From contig OY294048.1 of assembly GCA_958510825.1 (NCBI GenBank), forward strand, positions 38,591,026 to 38,655,025: a DNA stretch of 64,000 bases. Direction: 5' to 3'. Numbering within the stretch: the stretch's first letter is position 1; each line of letters begins with the position of its first letter. Both the position numbers and the translations under genes were made by a program. This DNA is from Brachypterus glaber (lineage: Eukaryota > Arthropoda > Insecta > Coleoptera > Kateretidae). This document shows positions 21,075 to 33,331 of this stretch, in pieces. The notes beneath the pieces are model-generated. The model saw nothing but the letters and a program-made list of their open reading frames with translations. It did no database searches and was not told where the DNA came from.

Positions 21075-22098
21075 CCGGGTGTTTATTATTATAATTGAGT
21101 CTTTTTGTTTTCTGCAAAATAGAAAAGCATAGATTTGATTGTTGAATGTTTAAAATAAAAGAGATAGTAATTAATATACCGGGTGTTTTTTTTAACCTGA
21201 AACTTTCAAATATCTCGAATACTATGCATTTAAGAAAAAAAAACGTCGGACAAAATTTGTTTATTTTAATGGTGGAAACAAAATGGCGTATTTATTTTTT
21301 ACGGATATTTACGTTTTCAAGGTCATTTCAAGGTCAACTTTGTTTTTTTAAGTATAAACATATTTTTTTACTGTTATTTAATTCCCCTCAAAAAAATAAA
21401 AATCTTTTGTAAAAAACTTTTTTTGATCGGACTTTTAGTTGCCACACAAAATTAAAAAAGTTGCATCTCCGACGGACTTGACTAGTCAATTCCTATGTAT
21501 TTTGAGCCGCTGAATCCGAATCTGTCGAAATTTAAAAGTTAGCTCTCATTTTTACCATAACCTCAAAAAACATATCATATCATTGCGAGTATGTTTTTGA
21601 GGTTATGTTGAAAATGGTAGCTAACTTTCAAATTTCGACCTCAGATTCGGATTCAGCGGCTCAAAATACAGAGGGATTGACTAGTCAAGTTCGTCGGAGA
21701 TGCAACTTTTTTAATTTTGTGTGGCTGTGTTATCTCTGCAACTAAAAGTCCGATCAAAAAAAGTTTTTTACAAAAGAATTTTATTTTTTTGAGGGGAATT
21801 AAATAATAGTAAAAAAATATATGTTTGTACATAAAAAACAAAGTTGACCTTGAAATGACCTTGAAAACGTAAATATCCGTAAAAAATAAATACGCCATTT
21901 TGTTTCAATCATTAAAATAAACAAATTTTGTCCGATATTTTTTTTCTAAAATGCATAGTATTCGAGATATTTGAAAGTTTCAGGTTAAAAAAAACACCCG
22001 GTATATTAATTACTATCTCTTTTATTTTAAACATTCAACAATCAAATCTATGCTTTTCTATTTTGCAGAAAACAAAAAGACTCAATTATAATAATAAA
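21075..22098. mobile_element. 1-kb nested palindrome with CCGGGTGTTT ends
   Basis: Outer arms from tataCCGGGTGTTTATTAT to the inverse ataataataaag. An inner pair, also starting taCCGGGTGTTTTTTTTAAC (21179), is inverted and ends ACACCCGG at 22000. The innermost part is the foldback at 21440-21727. Three levels of inverted symmetry share one centre. Short open frames in the arms are mirror images and have no recognised domain. Confidence 0.85.
21440..21727. mobile_element. CAGCCACAC-type foldback at the centre of the larger palindrome
   Basis: gccacacaaaattaaaaaag and its inverse cttttttaattttgtgtggc enclose catctccga / tcggagatg, ttgactagtca in both arms, and the family motif gctgaatccgaatctg / cagattcggattcagc. 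The centre is aacctcaaaaaacata / tatgtttttgaggtt. Confidence 0.85.
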
Positions 22099-22445
22099 GT
22101 GACAAGGTTTCTTTGAAAAAAACAAAGCAAATAGAAAATATCTGCCAATAATTAAGATTCAAAGTTGGAATCGAAAATAATCTTGCTCTGATATTTTTCT
22201 TTTAGGTTTTAATAGGTTTTAAAATTTCAACATTAAAATTAGCACAGTTAACTCCATCTAAATGTTTAAAACACTTTAGCATACAAAAAGAAATACTTTA
22301 AAGTACAGATATTATTTTGTTTGGAAGAATATTTCAGTAATGAAAAACAAATTCAGAAGCGCATCAAGGATCTCATGATCTATCCGCAAGAAAACATGGA
22401 AAGATAAACTTGATAAAGCGATAATTGGATTTTTTGTCCATATAT

Positions 22446-23565
22446 CCGGTGAGTTTTATTTATGTCCACCCCGAAAATCAAGATTAATCTTCATTCGATA
22501 AAAAACGAAACTTTGGGGATTTATATAATTTTACATTGGCATTTAGTGCCGGATCAATTTTTTTGTTTTCGGTTTCGCCGAAAGTGGCATGTATTTTTTT
22601 TTTAATGGAACAGCCTGTAATTTTTTACATTTTTGAATTCAGCCAAAAATTTTATGTTTAAAAAACTGATATTTTTTTTTTCGTTTTTATCGTATAAAAA
22701 CGAGATACAAATAATTTACCTTCTTTTTACTTAATTTTCTAAGTACATCATAAATTTGGCATGAGAAAAATAGCGGAAAAATATTCTACAAATAAACTTT
22801 TCATGGACATAAAAAAATAGGAGTTCAGTAGAAAAACCGTTTTTTAGCTCTAATGGAGATTTCTCCCATTAGATTAGACAGGGACAAAAGTTCTACCCAA
22901 AAAGGATAGAAGACATACATACACTCCCACTTCCACCCAACCAAACAAATTCTGTATTTGTTCTTTGTTGAATAAATACAATATTTACTTGGCCGGGCGA
23001 AAAGTGTAACTATATTTATTTTATTAAAGAAATTACTGGCGCCATCTAAATTTTAGTAGAATTATCTTATTCTACAGATTCACATTAGCTATGTTCGTTC
23101 GTGCCGCTCACCAAATAAATACTGTATTTGTTGTATGAAAAACAAATACAGTATTTATTTCGTTGGCTGGAAAGTGTAGCACAAATGAGATAGAGATAGG
23201 GTAGACGTATTTTGTTTCATAATTCTAGTTGTAGAGAGCTCCATTCGCTGTCACTTATCAAATTTGTATTTTAATATTAGTGTTATATTTTTTTAAGCTT
23301 AAGTAAGTAAAAACAAGATTAATTATGTAAATCTCGTTTTTATACGATACATAGAATTTTCGGCTGATTTCAAAAATGTAAAAAATTACAGAGTGTTCCA
23401 TTAAAAAAAAACATATTTATGCCACTTCCGGCGAAACCGGAAGCGAAACAAAAAAAGAAATCCGCCATTTTATAGCCAATGTAAAATTATATAAATCACC
23501 AATGTTTCGTTTTTATCGATTGAAGATTAATCTTAATTTGGGGGTGGACATAAATAAATCTCCCG
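22446..23565. mobile_element. 1.1-kb foldback element with CCGGTGAG / CTCCCGG ends
   Basis: The left arm tccggtgagttttatttatg, then tccacccc, is inverted at the right as gggggtggacata followed by aataaatctcccgg. Further inside, aagattaatctt and gccaatgtaaaattatata segments pair, as do cgtataaaaacgagat / atctcgtttttatacg. The centre repeats actgtatttgttg. No conserved coding frame. Confidence 0.85.
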
Positions 23566-23579
23566 GTATTCATAGAAAA

Positions 23580-24360
23580 CTATTGGATGGTTTAAAAACT
23601 TGACCAATGAAATGTCAGAATTATTTGAAACATTTCATTTAATTGGTTAAATTCAAAATTGGTTTTGTGTTAATGATTGGAAAGTTTCCAATGGAAACTA
23701 ACCTTATATCTGTATATCTGAATTACAAAATATCAAAACTTTCTATAGAATCATAAGGCAGACTCTGCCTTACTATAGTAACGCAGAGCTAAGCCTTTAC
23801 TCTGCTTGACAGAGAATTTTTTGCTTTTTAAAAATATGGGTGTAAAATGTATTGATACCCATTTATTTTTTAAATAGTTTGGTATTTATCGTCTTGTTTC
23901 TTAAAAATATAATCTGAAATGATGAATTTAAAAGTCAACAACAGTTTAAATACTACTTATAAATAGTTCTGATATTTTGGAATGTAAAATAAAAACGAAT
24001 TTAGATCTCTTAGGGGACTTTGAAGCTAGAAGAAGCTAAGAGTGAACCTTCAGGATAGGTGCGATTCTGGAAACATTTAGTGTCCAACCAAAGTTTAAAA
24101 ATTAAAAAAAAATAAATACCTTTACTTTTTTATTAAAAATTAACAAACGTCCAACGTTCTCTTATTTTTCAATCTAAACAGGAAAAGCCCGGTATATTTG
24201 TTTTAAAGATATCCAAAAGTCTCCTAGAATGGATTTAACGAGTATATTAATACAAGAAGACCGGAAAACTTGAAAATATTCTACCAAATTTAATGTGAAG
24301 GGGATATACCGTTCTAATTTTTTTATAAATAAATAAATATGTAACTCTTTCAAACGACCG
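23580..24360. other. Doa intron, nothing recognised
   Basis: AT-rich intronic sequence between two palindromic elements. A short self-complementary stretch, cataaggcagactctgcctta, lies at about 23752. Nothing else is supported. Confidence 0.3.
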
Positions 24361-24363
24361 AAA

Positions 24364-24506
24364 GGGAACGTTCAAGTATTACGTAACGCAAATTTTGATC
24401 ATTTTGGACCTCCCCCTGTAACGCTATTTTCCTATACCATTAACATGGGCGTAACACTCCAAAATTGACCCCTCCCGGCAGCGTTACGTAATACTTGAAC
24501 GTTCCC
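24364..24506. mobile_element. 143-bp MITE (gggaacgttcaagtatta family)
   Basis: gggaacgttcaagtattacg at the left and its inverse at the right (cgtaatacttgaacgttccc) enclose attttggacctcccc / tgacccctccc. A broken copy of the left half is at 58441-58505. Confidence 0.85.
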
Positions 24507-25460
24507 AAAGGGGGAAAATTAAACAGATCTCAAACAAATTAAAAAATTTTTATATTTTTTACTGTTTGTTTAGTTTTTTTTTTAATTTTTTGTTTTTTTT
24601 TTTAAATACAACCCAGACACCATTTTTCAGAAAAATACGAAAAAAAAAACAAATTCACAATGTTAAATCCCTCAAAATACCCTAGTGGCCCCTATATGTA
24701 CATGCATACAATCTTAGCCGATATTTATATATGAACAAGCTCTGAACCTTCAAAAGATCAAACTTTATACAAATACTTACAGATGGACAAAATAAGACCA
24801 TTAAAGAAAAAAAAAATAGGCATATCTTTAAAACTTCGGTGGCACTTAATTGTTCCAGAATCGTATTTTGTTATACCTACATATATCATACGTTTCACTG
24901 TGCATATTTATATTTACAAAATTAAAACCTCAATGGTTTTTAGGTCACGATATGGTCTTCCAAAATCCTAGAAGCGCTTATATAAAAACACGCCGAGCCG
25001 GAACATTTTTTTTTTCGACTTTCGGAGACTCCAATGTTTTATTTTAGATTGTTAGGTGAATGTATGATGTTAGGACATGATTTTTACAAAAATTAAAAAA
25101 TATATCGGGCCGTTCGTGAGAGACGATTTTTGTTTGTTTCAACAAAAATATAAGATATATTATAAAAATATTTTAAATAATTTTTTAATAAAAAATGAGA
25201 AAACAGTTTATATAAACTTTTGTGCTAAATTGCTTCCTAAGAGAGCTAACGCCTTTTAAGGGGCATTTTTAGAATATTTATCAGTTTATAGCTTAGAAAT
25301 GCTTAGAATATTTTTCACATAACTTAGAAACGATTTAACTCATTGACATAAAATTTTTTGACATTGTCCGATAAATTATAAAATTTTCTATGGATATAAA
25401 TGACTAACCATTAATTATTTTTATTAATTATTATTATTATTTCACTGTAGTATAGAACTA

Positions 25461-25599
25461 ATAGGTTTGTTTTGGTTCGGAAAAATAACAGTTCTGAACT
25501 GGTTCGGAACGTGCGCAGTTACGATTGATCCATTGACCAGTTGCAACCGGTTCCGAATCAGTTCAGAACTGAGATTTTCGAGACCCAAAACAAACCTAA
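25461..25599. mobile_element. 139-bp MITE with ataggtttgttttgg ends
   Basis: ataggtttgttttggttcgg is inverted at the right as cccaaaacaaacctaat. The interior cagttctgaactggttcgg / ccgaatcagttcagaactg forms the stem. A related, more decayed stretch lies at about 4614-4815. Confidence 0.78.
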
Positions 25600-26550
25600 T
25601 ACATGTAAACTTTTACTTCTATTCTACAGTGAAAATGCATGTCATTAAGTTTAACCGTTCTTAAGTTATTTGGAGTCATAAAAATGTAACTTAAAAGGTC
25701 CTTAGCTTCCGATTTAGCACAAACGTTCATAGACACTTTTTTTTGTCATTTTTTAACGTAAAATCTAGTAATTAAATATTTTTCAATAACTCGTATTTTG
25801 TTAAATCAAATTAAAATAGATGTTTTTAATTTTGTAAAAATCATGACCAAAGATCATATAATAAATTTATAAAATAAAAATTGCGGTATTCGAAAGTCCA
25901 AAAAAGATCATGTTCCGGCACACTGTAAAACACGATTAAAAAAGCATCAACGTGCATGTTATATCATTCATTTATGTAAACTTCAAAACTAGCTAGGAAC
26001 AAACGAATCAAATAATAGTTATTTTCTTAACTAGTGTATTAAGTGGATAAAATCACTTAATACTCGAGTTGAGAATTTAATTTTATCCAACACCTTTTAT
26101 TTTTAAATAAAAATCTATAATTTTGCGAAAAATTATGTCAAAAATATTAAGATTAAGTTTTCTTAATACTAAAATAATAGGTAGCCATGGCCTAAGTATG
26201 TCTATTAAAAATAAACAATTGCTAGTTTTACATTTCTTACAAACGTCAAAATGGACGCGGTGATGACAGAATTTTTAATAAAAACAGTATTTTATTCAAA
26301 AACTAAAAAATAATTTTGGGGTTTTCTTTAATTTTTATGGTTTAGTTAACGTGCTTCTATTTATAGAATATTTATTTAATACTTAATTAATAGGGTATGT
26401 AACTAATTTTGGGTGAGATCAAAAGCTGTACGTAAAAGGGTGGATGAAAAAATTTTTAGTAACTAGTGGAAAAAAACTCACTTTTGAAATTTAAAATAGT
26501 GCTCAAAACAAGTGTTTATGTGAAGGTGTTGGATAAAAATATTTATAACT

Positions 26551-27162
26551 GAAGAGTGCAACTAACATAAGGGCCTAACCCACAAAATTATTATTTTACA
26601 GGAGAAGCAAAAATGTGATTATTTTTTTTCCAATGATTTTTATTCTTAATAAAATTATATTTTAATAGTGTTTGATTATTTACATCGTTTTATGTAAATT
26701 TCAACAAAAAAAAGTTGAAATAAGGGCCTAAACAATGCCCTTAATAATCAAAAGGGCCTAACCCGCACATTTCTTATAAGGTTGTTTTTGAATAAAATCT
26801 TCTCTTTGCTAGTCTTAAATAGGTTAATAAGCCTTTTTCAATCAAGAATAGTTAATATTTGGGGAGGAAAAAAAGCAAATTTCTAAAAATGCCTTACCAG
26901 TTTATTATAAGATTGTTTTTTTTTATAAAATATTGTCTTTTCTAGTTTAAAATAGGTTCATAACCGTTTTTTAAATAAGAATAGTTAACGGTAAATATTT
27001 GGGTGGGGCAAAAAACAAATTATTAAAATTTTCCAATTTTTTTGCCACTTCTAGTAACATATGAATTATTATTAACTAGAGCGACAAACCCATTTCAAGC
27101 AAAAACTGTATTTGGGAAAAAAAATGAGGGTTAGGCCATTATGTTACCTAGATGTACTCTTC
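26551..27162. mobile_element. 612-bp inverted-repeat element with gaagagt ends
   Basis: gaagagtgcaactaacataa followed by gggcctaaccc is inverted at the right as gggttaggccattatgttac and then ctagatgtactcttc. The interior repeats gggcctaac and attataagattgtttttt-like blocks in direct orientation. It is non-coding. Confidence 0.72.
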
Positions 27163-28008
27163 AATTGTCAAAAGCTAAAAGTGGATATACCGCATTTAGG
27201 CGATATTATTATTAAATTAAATTTTAATAATAAACTAAGAATTCAAAAATTGGAATTGGAATTTAAAATCTGAAGAACTATGGTCGATGGCCAATTGTAT
27301 GCAATAACGAACTATTATTATATTATTAATGTTAAAAATTATTATACTTATTAAACTTTTTTTTTTAATTTAAGATCAAATAAAAGCGTCGTTTTTCGAA
27401 TAAAATATTTTATATTTTTAGCCTTTCTTTTAGGTCAACCTAAAATAACATAGAAAAAAACAATCGAAGTTAAACGCTGGAAAATACAGATTTCAATTGT
27501 AAACAAGAAGTAATTTGGATCAAAGTCTAACATTTTGTTTCTTGGGCAAGGTCAGGCCCATAACCTAATTAACTATGCATTCTAGACACATTTTTCTCGA
27601 GCTTAAAAAAATGATCAAGAAATATTGTTTTCTATTTATCAAAAAAATGTGCTAAGCGTATATTTTTTCACTTAATAAGTAGTCAATAATACTTTTCGTA
27701 AAATATTCGTTCCTACTGCATGCTAGTAAAAGGTTAGAAATATAAAAATGTTAACATACATTATAAATTTTCTGGGGATATATCCACTTTTCAACTCATA
27801 TTTAAGAAACAAGACCCAAAATACCAAACTTACTATACTTACAAAACTTTTGAACGTTTCATTAGTTGAAGTTAACTAACATGCCAATATTGGTGCAAAA
27901 ATATTTATATTGAACCGATTTAGAAAAGCTTTGGTGGAACGATACAAATTTTTCAGTTTAGACCTAAAAATCTTAAGAATTTAAGCTTTACAAAATGAGA
28001 AATATTTG

Positions 28009-28175
28009 TCACGGTTCCCTGGAACATGACTTTAGTCCAACTTTCTATTAACCAATTTCTTATTTCATATCTTGTTTATGTAGTAAAATGATCGTTAGCA
28101 CCTACAAAAACAAGATATGAAATAAAAAATTGGTTAATAGAAAGTTCGACTAAAGACATGTTCCCGGGAACCCTG
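28009..28175. mobile_element. 167-bp palindromic MITE next to the Ser-rich exon
   Basis: cacggttccctggaacatga and its inverse tgttcccgggaaccctg enclose tttctattaaccaatt / aattggttaatagaaa and tatttcatatcttgttt / acaagatatgaaata. It lies about 200 bases 3' of the donor of the exon at 28388. Confidence 0.85.
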
Positions 28176-28387
28176 TTGTATTAAAGCCTAAAAAGCCCAA
28201 ACCAATTGGTATTTTTGATTTTGTTTCTTAAAGGAAGCCCTTTCACTTTCAAATGAAAAACGGTTTAGTTTGAACAATAGATAAGTATACTATATGTTCT
28301 TAGCCTCTTGGGAAGAATATGGACTATATCTAGTGCCCTAAGTTTAGTTAACGAATAATTGAAATAGAAAACCGAATCTAGACTTAC

Positions 28388-29964
28388 ACAATGTTAATGA
28401 ATTGCTGCGAACGTTCGGGGTTAAGTCGAAAGCGGCACTCGTTAGTTAGTGACGGGACCGATAGGGAGAAATCACACACGGCCTTACTTACAGCCGATAC
28501 CAGGTTGGGGTAGTATTTCTTAGTAATAGCCGCGGCCACGCTACTAGTCGGGGTGTTTGGAACGCTAGCGTTGGCTGTTGTTTTCGCCACGCTGGTGGTA
28601 GCATTCGCCCTGTTATACGCCTCGTCCAGGGCGGAATATTTCATTATCAAACTTTGTATCTCCTTTCGCTTATTCTCCCTCTCGGACGCCGTGTCCGGGT
28701 TACTAGGGGTAGGCGTCGCCTCGTCGTCGAGGGCTAACTCCGAGGTTAGATGGACCATTGACGGTTCTTTGACAGCAGGGACAGTTTTGCTAAATAGATC
28801 ATTGTAGGACGATTTTCTAGGTAAATCGTTGTAGGAAGATATCGACTTTCTAGGTAAATCTTTGTAGGAAGATATCGACTTTCTAGGTAAATCCTTGTAG
28901 GAAGATGTCGATTTACTAAGCAAATCGTTATAGGAAGATTTTCTAGATGAATCGTTAACCAATGCCAGCGATTTGCTGTTGGACACATCGTTGAAAGGTA
29001 TTTCAACAGGGCATAGTTTTAAGGCAGGAGTTGTTATCGATGGCTTTCTTTCGTTGACCTCGCTTTTACCCGTTCGCTGAGGTTTTGAGGACTTGCGAGG
29101 TCTAAGTTCGGAATGATTTGATTTGTGTCGAATTTGGTATGCAGAATCCCGGTCCAAATATGAATAAGGTGGTTCCGGATAGTGTCGTCGATGGTGTGAT
29201 TTACTTTCACCACTACGGTAAGGTGTTTTTTCCCGTGGGGGAACATTGTTGGTGCTTACGTACGGATAGGCCTTTTCGGATAGGATAACGTTTGCTGTTG
29301 TGGCACTTTTCGATAGTCCTCTTGGTCCGTAAGAATCCGCTTTATCTCTATCTGCATTCGAGGATTTAGCTAGAGTTCTACCGACTGAGGGTTCTATGGT
29401 TCTCTCAGGATCCCGCCGTCTGCTATAAATTTTGTCTAACACACACGAGTATTTATCCTCTAAACGTGATCTAGTCGCACCTAAATTAGACACGACCGTG
29501 GAACTTTTACTGGTAGTCAAGGGCACAAAACTAGAACTTTTACTTGACGACAAAGGGTACGCCGCACTGTTTGATGTAGAAGTTTTGCTGGATGGGTATG
29601 CACTTTGTGACGAGGATGTGGACAGGGTAGGATTGAGCTGTCTGTCGACAGTGGCAGAGGGCCCGCGCACTCGGGTGGTTATCTTTTGCAACAAACTCGA
29701 ACAAGAATCACTTAACAATTGAGCGACACTGGTGGTGTTGGAGCGTGAGTACCGCGTCCTTCGCGACGGAGCGTCGGCATGTGAAGAATTCGCCATGGAT
29801 AAGGCATTGGTGTCTCTTGAATTGTTTACGTGTGTTTTGGTGTTGCTAGTTGGTCTAGAAATCCACGGCGAAGAGTGCCAAGACTCCCCAGATGTGCGCA
29901 CCGAGCGGTCGGTGTCGTCATACAAAGGCCGATAACGGCTGTAGTTGAGTCCAGAACCGTACAT
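28388..29964 (-). CDS. Doa: Large Ser-rich exon, probable alternative N-terminus of Doa
   Basis: A 525-codon open exon of clearly higher GC content than its surroundings. The ATG at 29964 has an in-frame TGA 12 bases upstream, so the start is well defined and 5' UTR lies in the same exon (to about 30180). The reading frame formally runs to TAA at 28384, but a strong GT|GTAAGT donor removes it (exon end 28388). The protein is low in complexity, rich in Ser, Arg, Tyr and Pro. It has four to five SSYKDLPRKSI-like repeats at residues about 342-393 and a helical ENKRKEIQSLIMKYSALDEA stretch at about 429-450. No catalytic domain. The next minus-strand exon I can identify is the Doa linker exon. Two leftover bases fit its second AG (GT|C TCA CGA), giving INIV-SRAPSVEDD. 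It could instead belong to an unrecognised gene. Confidence 0.7.
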
Positions 29965-30472
29965 CGGAATTATTCATGCCCTTGGTGCACTTGGTGTAAA
30001 CGAATTATTAACGTGCGGAGAACGCTATCCGGGATACGACTGGAGATGCGTCGATCTAGCCACCGTCCCTGCTCTACTAATTAGTGCCAAACTAAAAATA
30101 TCTACCATAAAAGCTTGCTCATCACTCGCTAGCCGTCGGTTGCGCACAAAACTTCGGTTACGTAAATTGGTCAGGTGAGCAACACGATAGATTTTGTGGC
30201 ATGACTATTTTCAACAGTCGAATTGGATTGAATTTATAAACAAAAATAACGCCAATGAACATAACTTGGATGCGTGCTTTTGTTTCTAAAATTCCCTAAC
30301 AAAAACCATGTTATATATATGCTCAATAATATGCAGGAAAATTATGGTAGGTACTAGTTTTAAAACTTACCATAACCAATTTTTTTTACATTTCATACAA
30401 ATTAGGAAAAAACATTGGATTTAGGACCAATCATATGACACAGATTGTGGTCATTTATTACTAATAATAATT

Positions 30473-31457
30473 ACACAGGCCCACAAGAAAAAAATGTGAG
30501 TCTTGGATTCCAATATGATATTCCTATGTATTTTTTCCCGCTGAATCTGAATCCGCAACCCGTTTAACCCTTACACGTCAGGATTTTGATATAACCTCAA
30601 AAAACACCCGAAAAACTACTGAAACTGCTAAAATCATCTATGCCATACCACTGTCACCCCCTGTCTCCAAATTGCTAATTCTATAACCTCAGAACCCCAT
30701 AATCCCCTAACCTCATAATACCATAGCCGCATGACCTCAAAACCCCGTAACCTCATTAAGTAGAAAAATTTAGTTTGGGAAAACAACAAATTCTACAGCT
30801 TTTTTTGTGGAACATAATCATAGGTAACTCTATAACTCAAAATCCCCTAACACCATAATCTCAAAATCCCTCCACTTCGTAACCCCATATACTATATCCC
30901 CTTAATCCTGTTATCCTATTCTGTGGAGAAGTCCGGTTAAAAAAATAATGAAATGGACCTTGATTCATGACTTCAAAAAACTCTTATGATTTCGAGAACC
31001 GGACTTCTCCACAGAATAGGATGATAGGATTAAGAGGTTATAATATATGGGGTTACGGAGTGAAGGGGTTAGGAGGTGTGATGGGATTTTAGGGTTATAC
31101 AGTTACTTAGTCATAACTATGTTCTACAAGAAAATTTCACGTAATTGTTCTGTTTTCCCGAACCAGATTTTTCTACTTAATGAGACTACGCGGTTTTGAG
31201 GTTATGGAGTAATGGTATTTCGAGGATAGGGGATTATGGGGTTACGAAATTACGAATTTGGAGGAAGGGGTGAAAGTGGTATGGAGTAGATGATTTTAGC
31301 GGTTTCAGTAGTTTTTCGGGTGTTTTTTGAGGTTATGTCAAATTCCTGACGTGTAAGGGTTAAACGGGTTACAGATTCGGTTTCAGCGGGAAAAAATAAA
31401 TAGGAATATCATATTGGACTCCAAGACTCACAAAAAAAAAATGATGTGGGCCTGTGT
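30473..31457. mobile_element. 985-bp CAGCCACAC-type foldback, long perfect-looking arms
   Basis: acacaggcccacaagaaaaa is inverted at the right as tgtgggcctgtgt. Arms of almost 450 bases pair through gctgaatctgaatcc / gattcggtttcagc, acccttacacgtcagg / cctgacgtgtaagggt and many taacctcaaaacccc blocks. They meet near tctgtggagaagtccggtt / aaccggacttctccacag. The pyrimidine-rich arms look like locally expanded cataacctcaaaaccccgta units. Confidence 0.85.
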
Positions 31458-32245
31458 TGTTAGACATTTTGAATTGAATAATTTTCTGTGATCACAGAGT
31501 ACCTACTAGTGAGTTAAGTGAGATATTACCCACTACTAGAACTGGGCCCACCAGGGGTTGGTTAGTTTTTAAGTAGGCAACATCACTTAAATCACGCGTA
31601 CCTTAACAGAATCCTATTAATCTTATAAAAACCTCAAAGGAAATATCTTATTAAAATTTAAAAAGAATATTTATTTAATTTATATTTTCATTCCTATCAA
31701 ATCTTAAGATTTTAATAATAAGGCATTTTTCACAGAGTTGCTTGCAGTCAATACATTAAAATGTGTAATCTATTCTATAGTAATAATCTACTGTATTCTA
31801 TTCTATAGTAATAATCTACTTTATTTGTGTAAACGAAAAAATATGCTTACTAATAATCGAAATACATGTTCCAAAACAGTTATAAGTAGCTTATGCCAAA
31901 CCCTGGTGTTTTTCTTCAAATTGGATTGCATTTAGTTCACACATTTATAAAACAAAACCACAATATCACATGGTTAATTTTCCTGCAATGTCTATTATCT
32001 GTCGGAAACAAAAACGATTAAAAACGTATTTAAACGTGGAGAAATGTGAGTTTTAAGTATTCTTTTTTTTGCACTCATTGCAATAACTTTGGAATAATTA
32101 ATTGTATCAAGAGACGTCAAATTTGGTATTCTAGCGCAGCAGGCGAATTTTGTTTATTTCATAGTATATTCTGATTTTAAAAGTTTGACTTAAATGGAAG
32201 AAAGTTAACGCCGCAGGCGAAAATTTTTACGAATTTGAAAGTCTA

Positions 32246-32330
32246 TAGACCATATCGTCAGTGTTCTATATCCATTGGATTTGCTATGGATATAGAACAC
32301 TAAAATCCTCACATGACGATATATGGTACA
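32246..32330. repeat. 85-bp hairpin
   Basis: tagaccatatcgtcagtgtt, then ctatatcca, is inverted as tggatatagaacac and tgacgatatatggta. It is a minute MITE-like palindrome. Confidence 0.7.
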
Positions 32331-32369
32331 CGAAAAAGCAAGGGCGTAGATCTTTTTGTTCTATGGGGG

Positions 32370-32715
32370 AGTAATACCCAGGGCCGGCATTTCAAGCCTC
32401 AAACTTGGCGCCCCTAGCAAAAGAAAAAACACCCTAAAATAAAGCTTTGTGCGCATACAAAAAAAATGCCCCCCAAAAAATGCCATCAAGAAAGAAAGCT
32501 TTGCCCCTGACGGTTTCTACCAAACGTGGCGCCCCTACAAAAAAAATGACGGCGCCAAAAAAAATACCCTAAGACAAAAGCTTTGTCCCTGACAGTTTCT
32601 ACTAAACTTGGCGCCCAAAAAAATACCAACAAGAAAAAAAACTGTGTCCCTGACGGTTTCTACCAAAATTGGCGCCCACGCCTAAGGGGGGGCAATTACC
32701 CCCCCCCCTTCATCT
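32370..32715. repeat. Degenerate tandem repeat, GC-rich
   Basis: Three to four imperfect units contain ctttgtccctgacggtttct, then accaaacttggcgcccc, then an aaaaaaatacc run. It ends in ggggggcaattacccccccc at 32685-32706. No conserved frame; the ORF here reads the repeat. Confidence 0.6.
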
Positions 32716-33331
32716 ACGCCCTTGCGAAAAAGGGCCTGCATATTTGCTTGTTTTGGCTCCCTTATCGTTCTAAGTATAACATTTTTAGATTTTCTTATAG
32801 GATTTATATGAAGCTGAAGTTTGCAACGTTTTTTTGCAACCCCCCCTGCATACGCCCTTAAACATGTCAACAGGCATAAGAACAATAGTATTAACTAACC
32901 TTAAAAGTTAAAATAAAAAACAAGTGCCTAATGTAACTAATTTTAAATACGTCTTTAACCAATTTTCTCTTTTCCATAGATTTTTTCCAAGACTCAGCAA
33001 TAATTATTTTAGAACTATCTTGTCTTAACAACGACAGGGTGTCCCGCACCAAAAAAATACTTTTATAGTAGTGAACATATTCAATTTTGATATAGCATAA
33101 TTTCTTTTAGGACTTTAAATAGCGACTGGTTAAAAGAATATACAATAAACTACTGGTAGCGTGTTTCTAATCACAGTAAAGTTTGAGTGGTGCGATTGCA
33201 TGCAGAGGATGTTCTGAATATTCACTCTTCGATAAAGTCGATATTGGGATAGTTAATTTTTAATGCCAGACAAAAATCAACATGCAGGGTTAGGCAGGAG
33301 TGAAAATATATTTTTTTCTATTTGCGTTCTA

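Noticed and set aside
24770..24860. Strong GTAAGTATT donor-like site on the minus strand
   Set aside because: No acceptor or open frame precedes it; surrounding sequence is A/T runs.
28553..30178. Several plus-strand and alternative-frame ORFs over the Ser-rich exon
   Set aside because: Shadows of the 525-codon minus-strand frame, which has the start context, donor and composition of coding sequence.
32583..32861. 92-codon ORF on a GC-rich stretch
   Set aside because: It spans a degenerate tandem repeat and a poly-C tract, with no domain.
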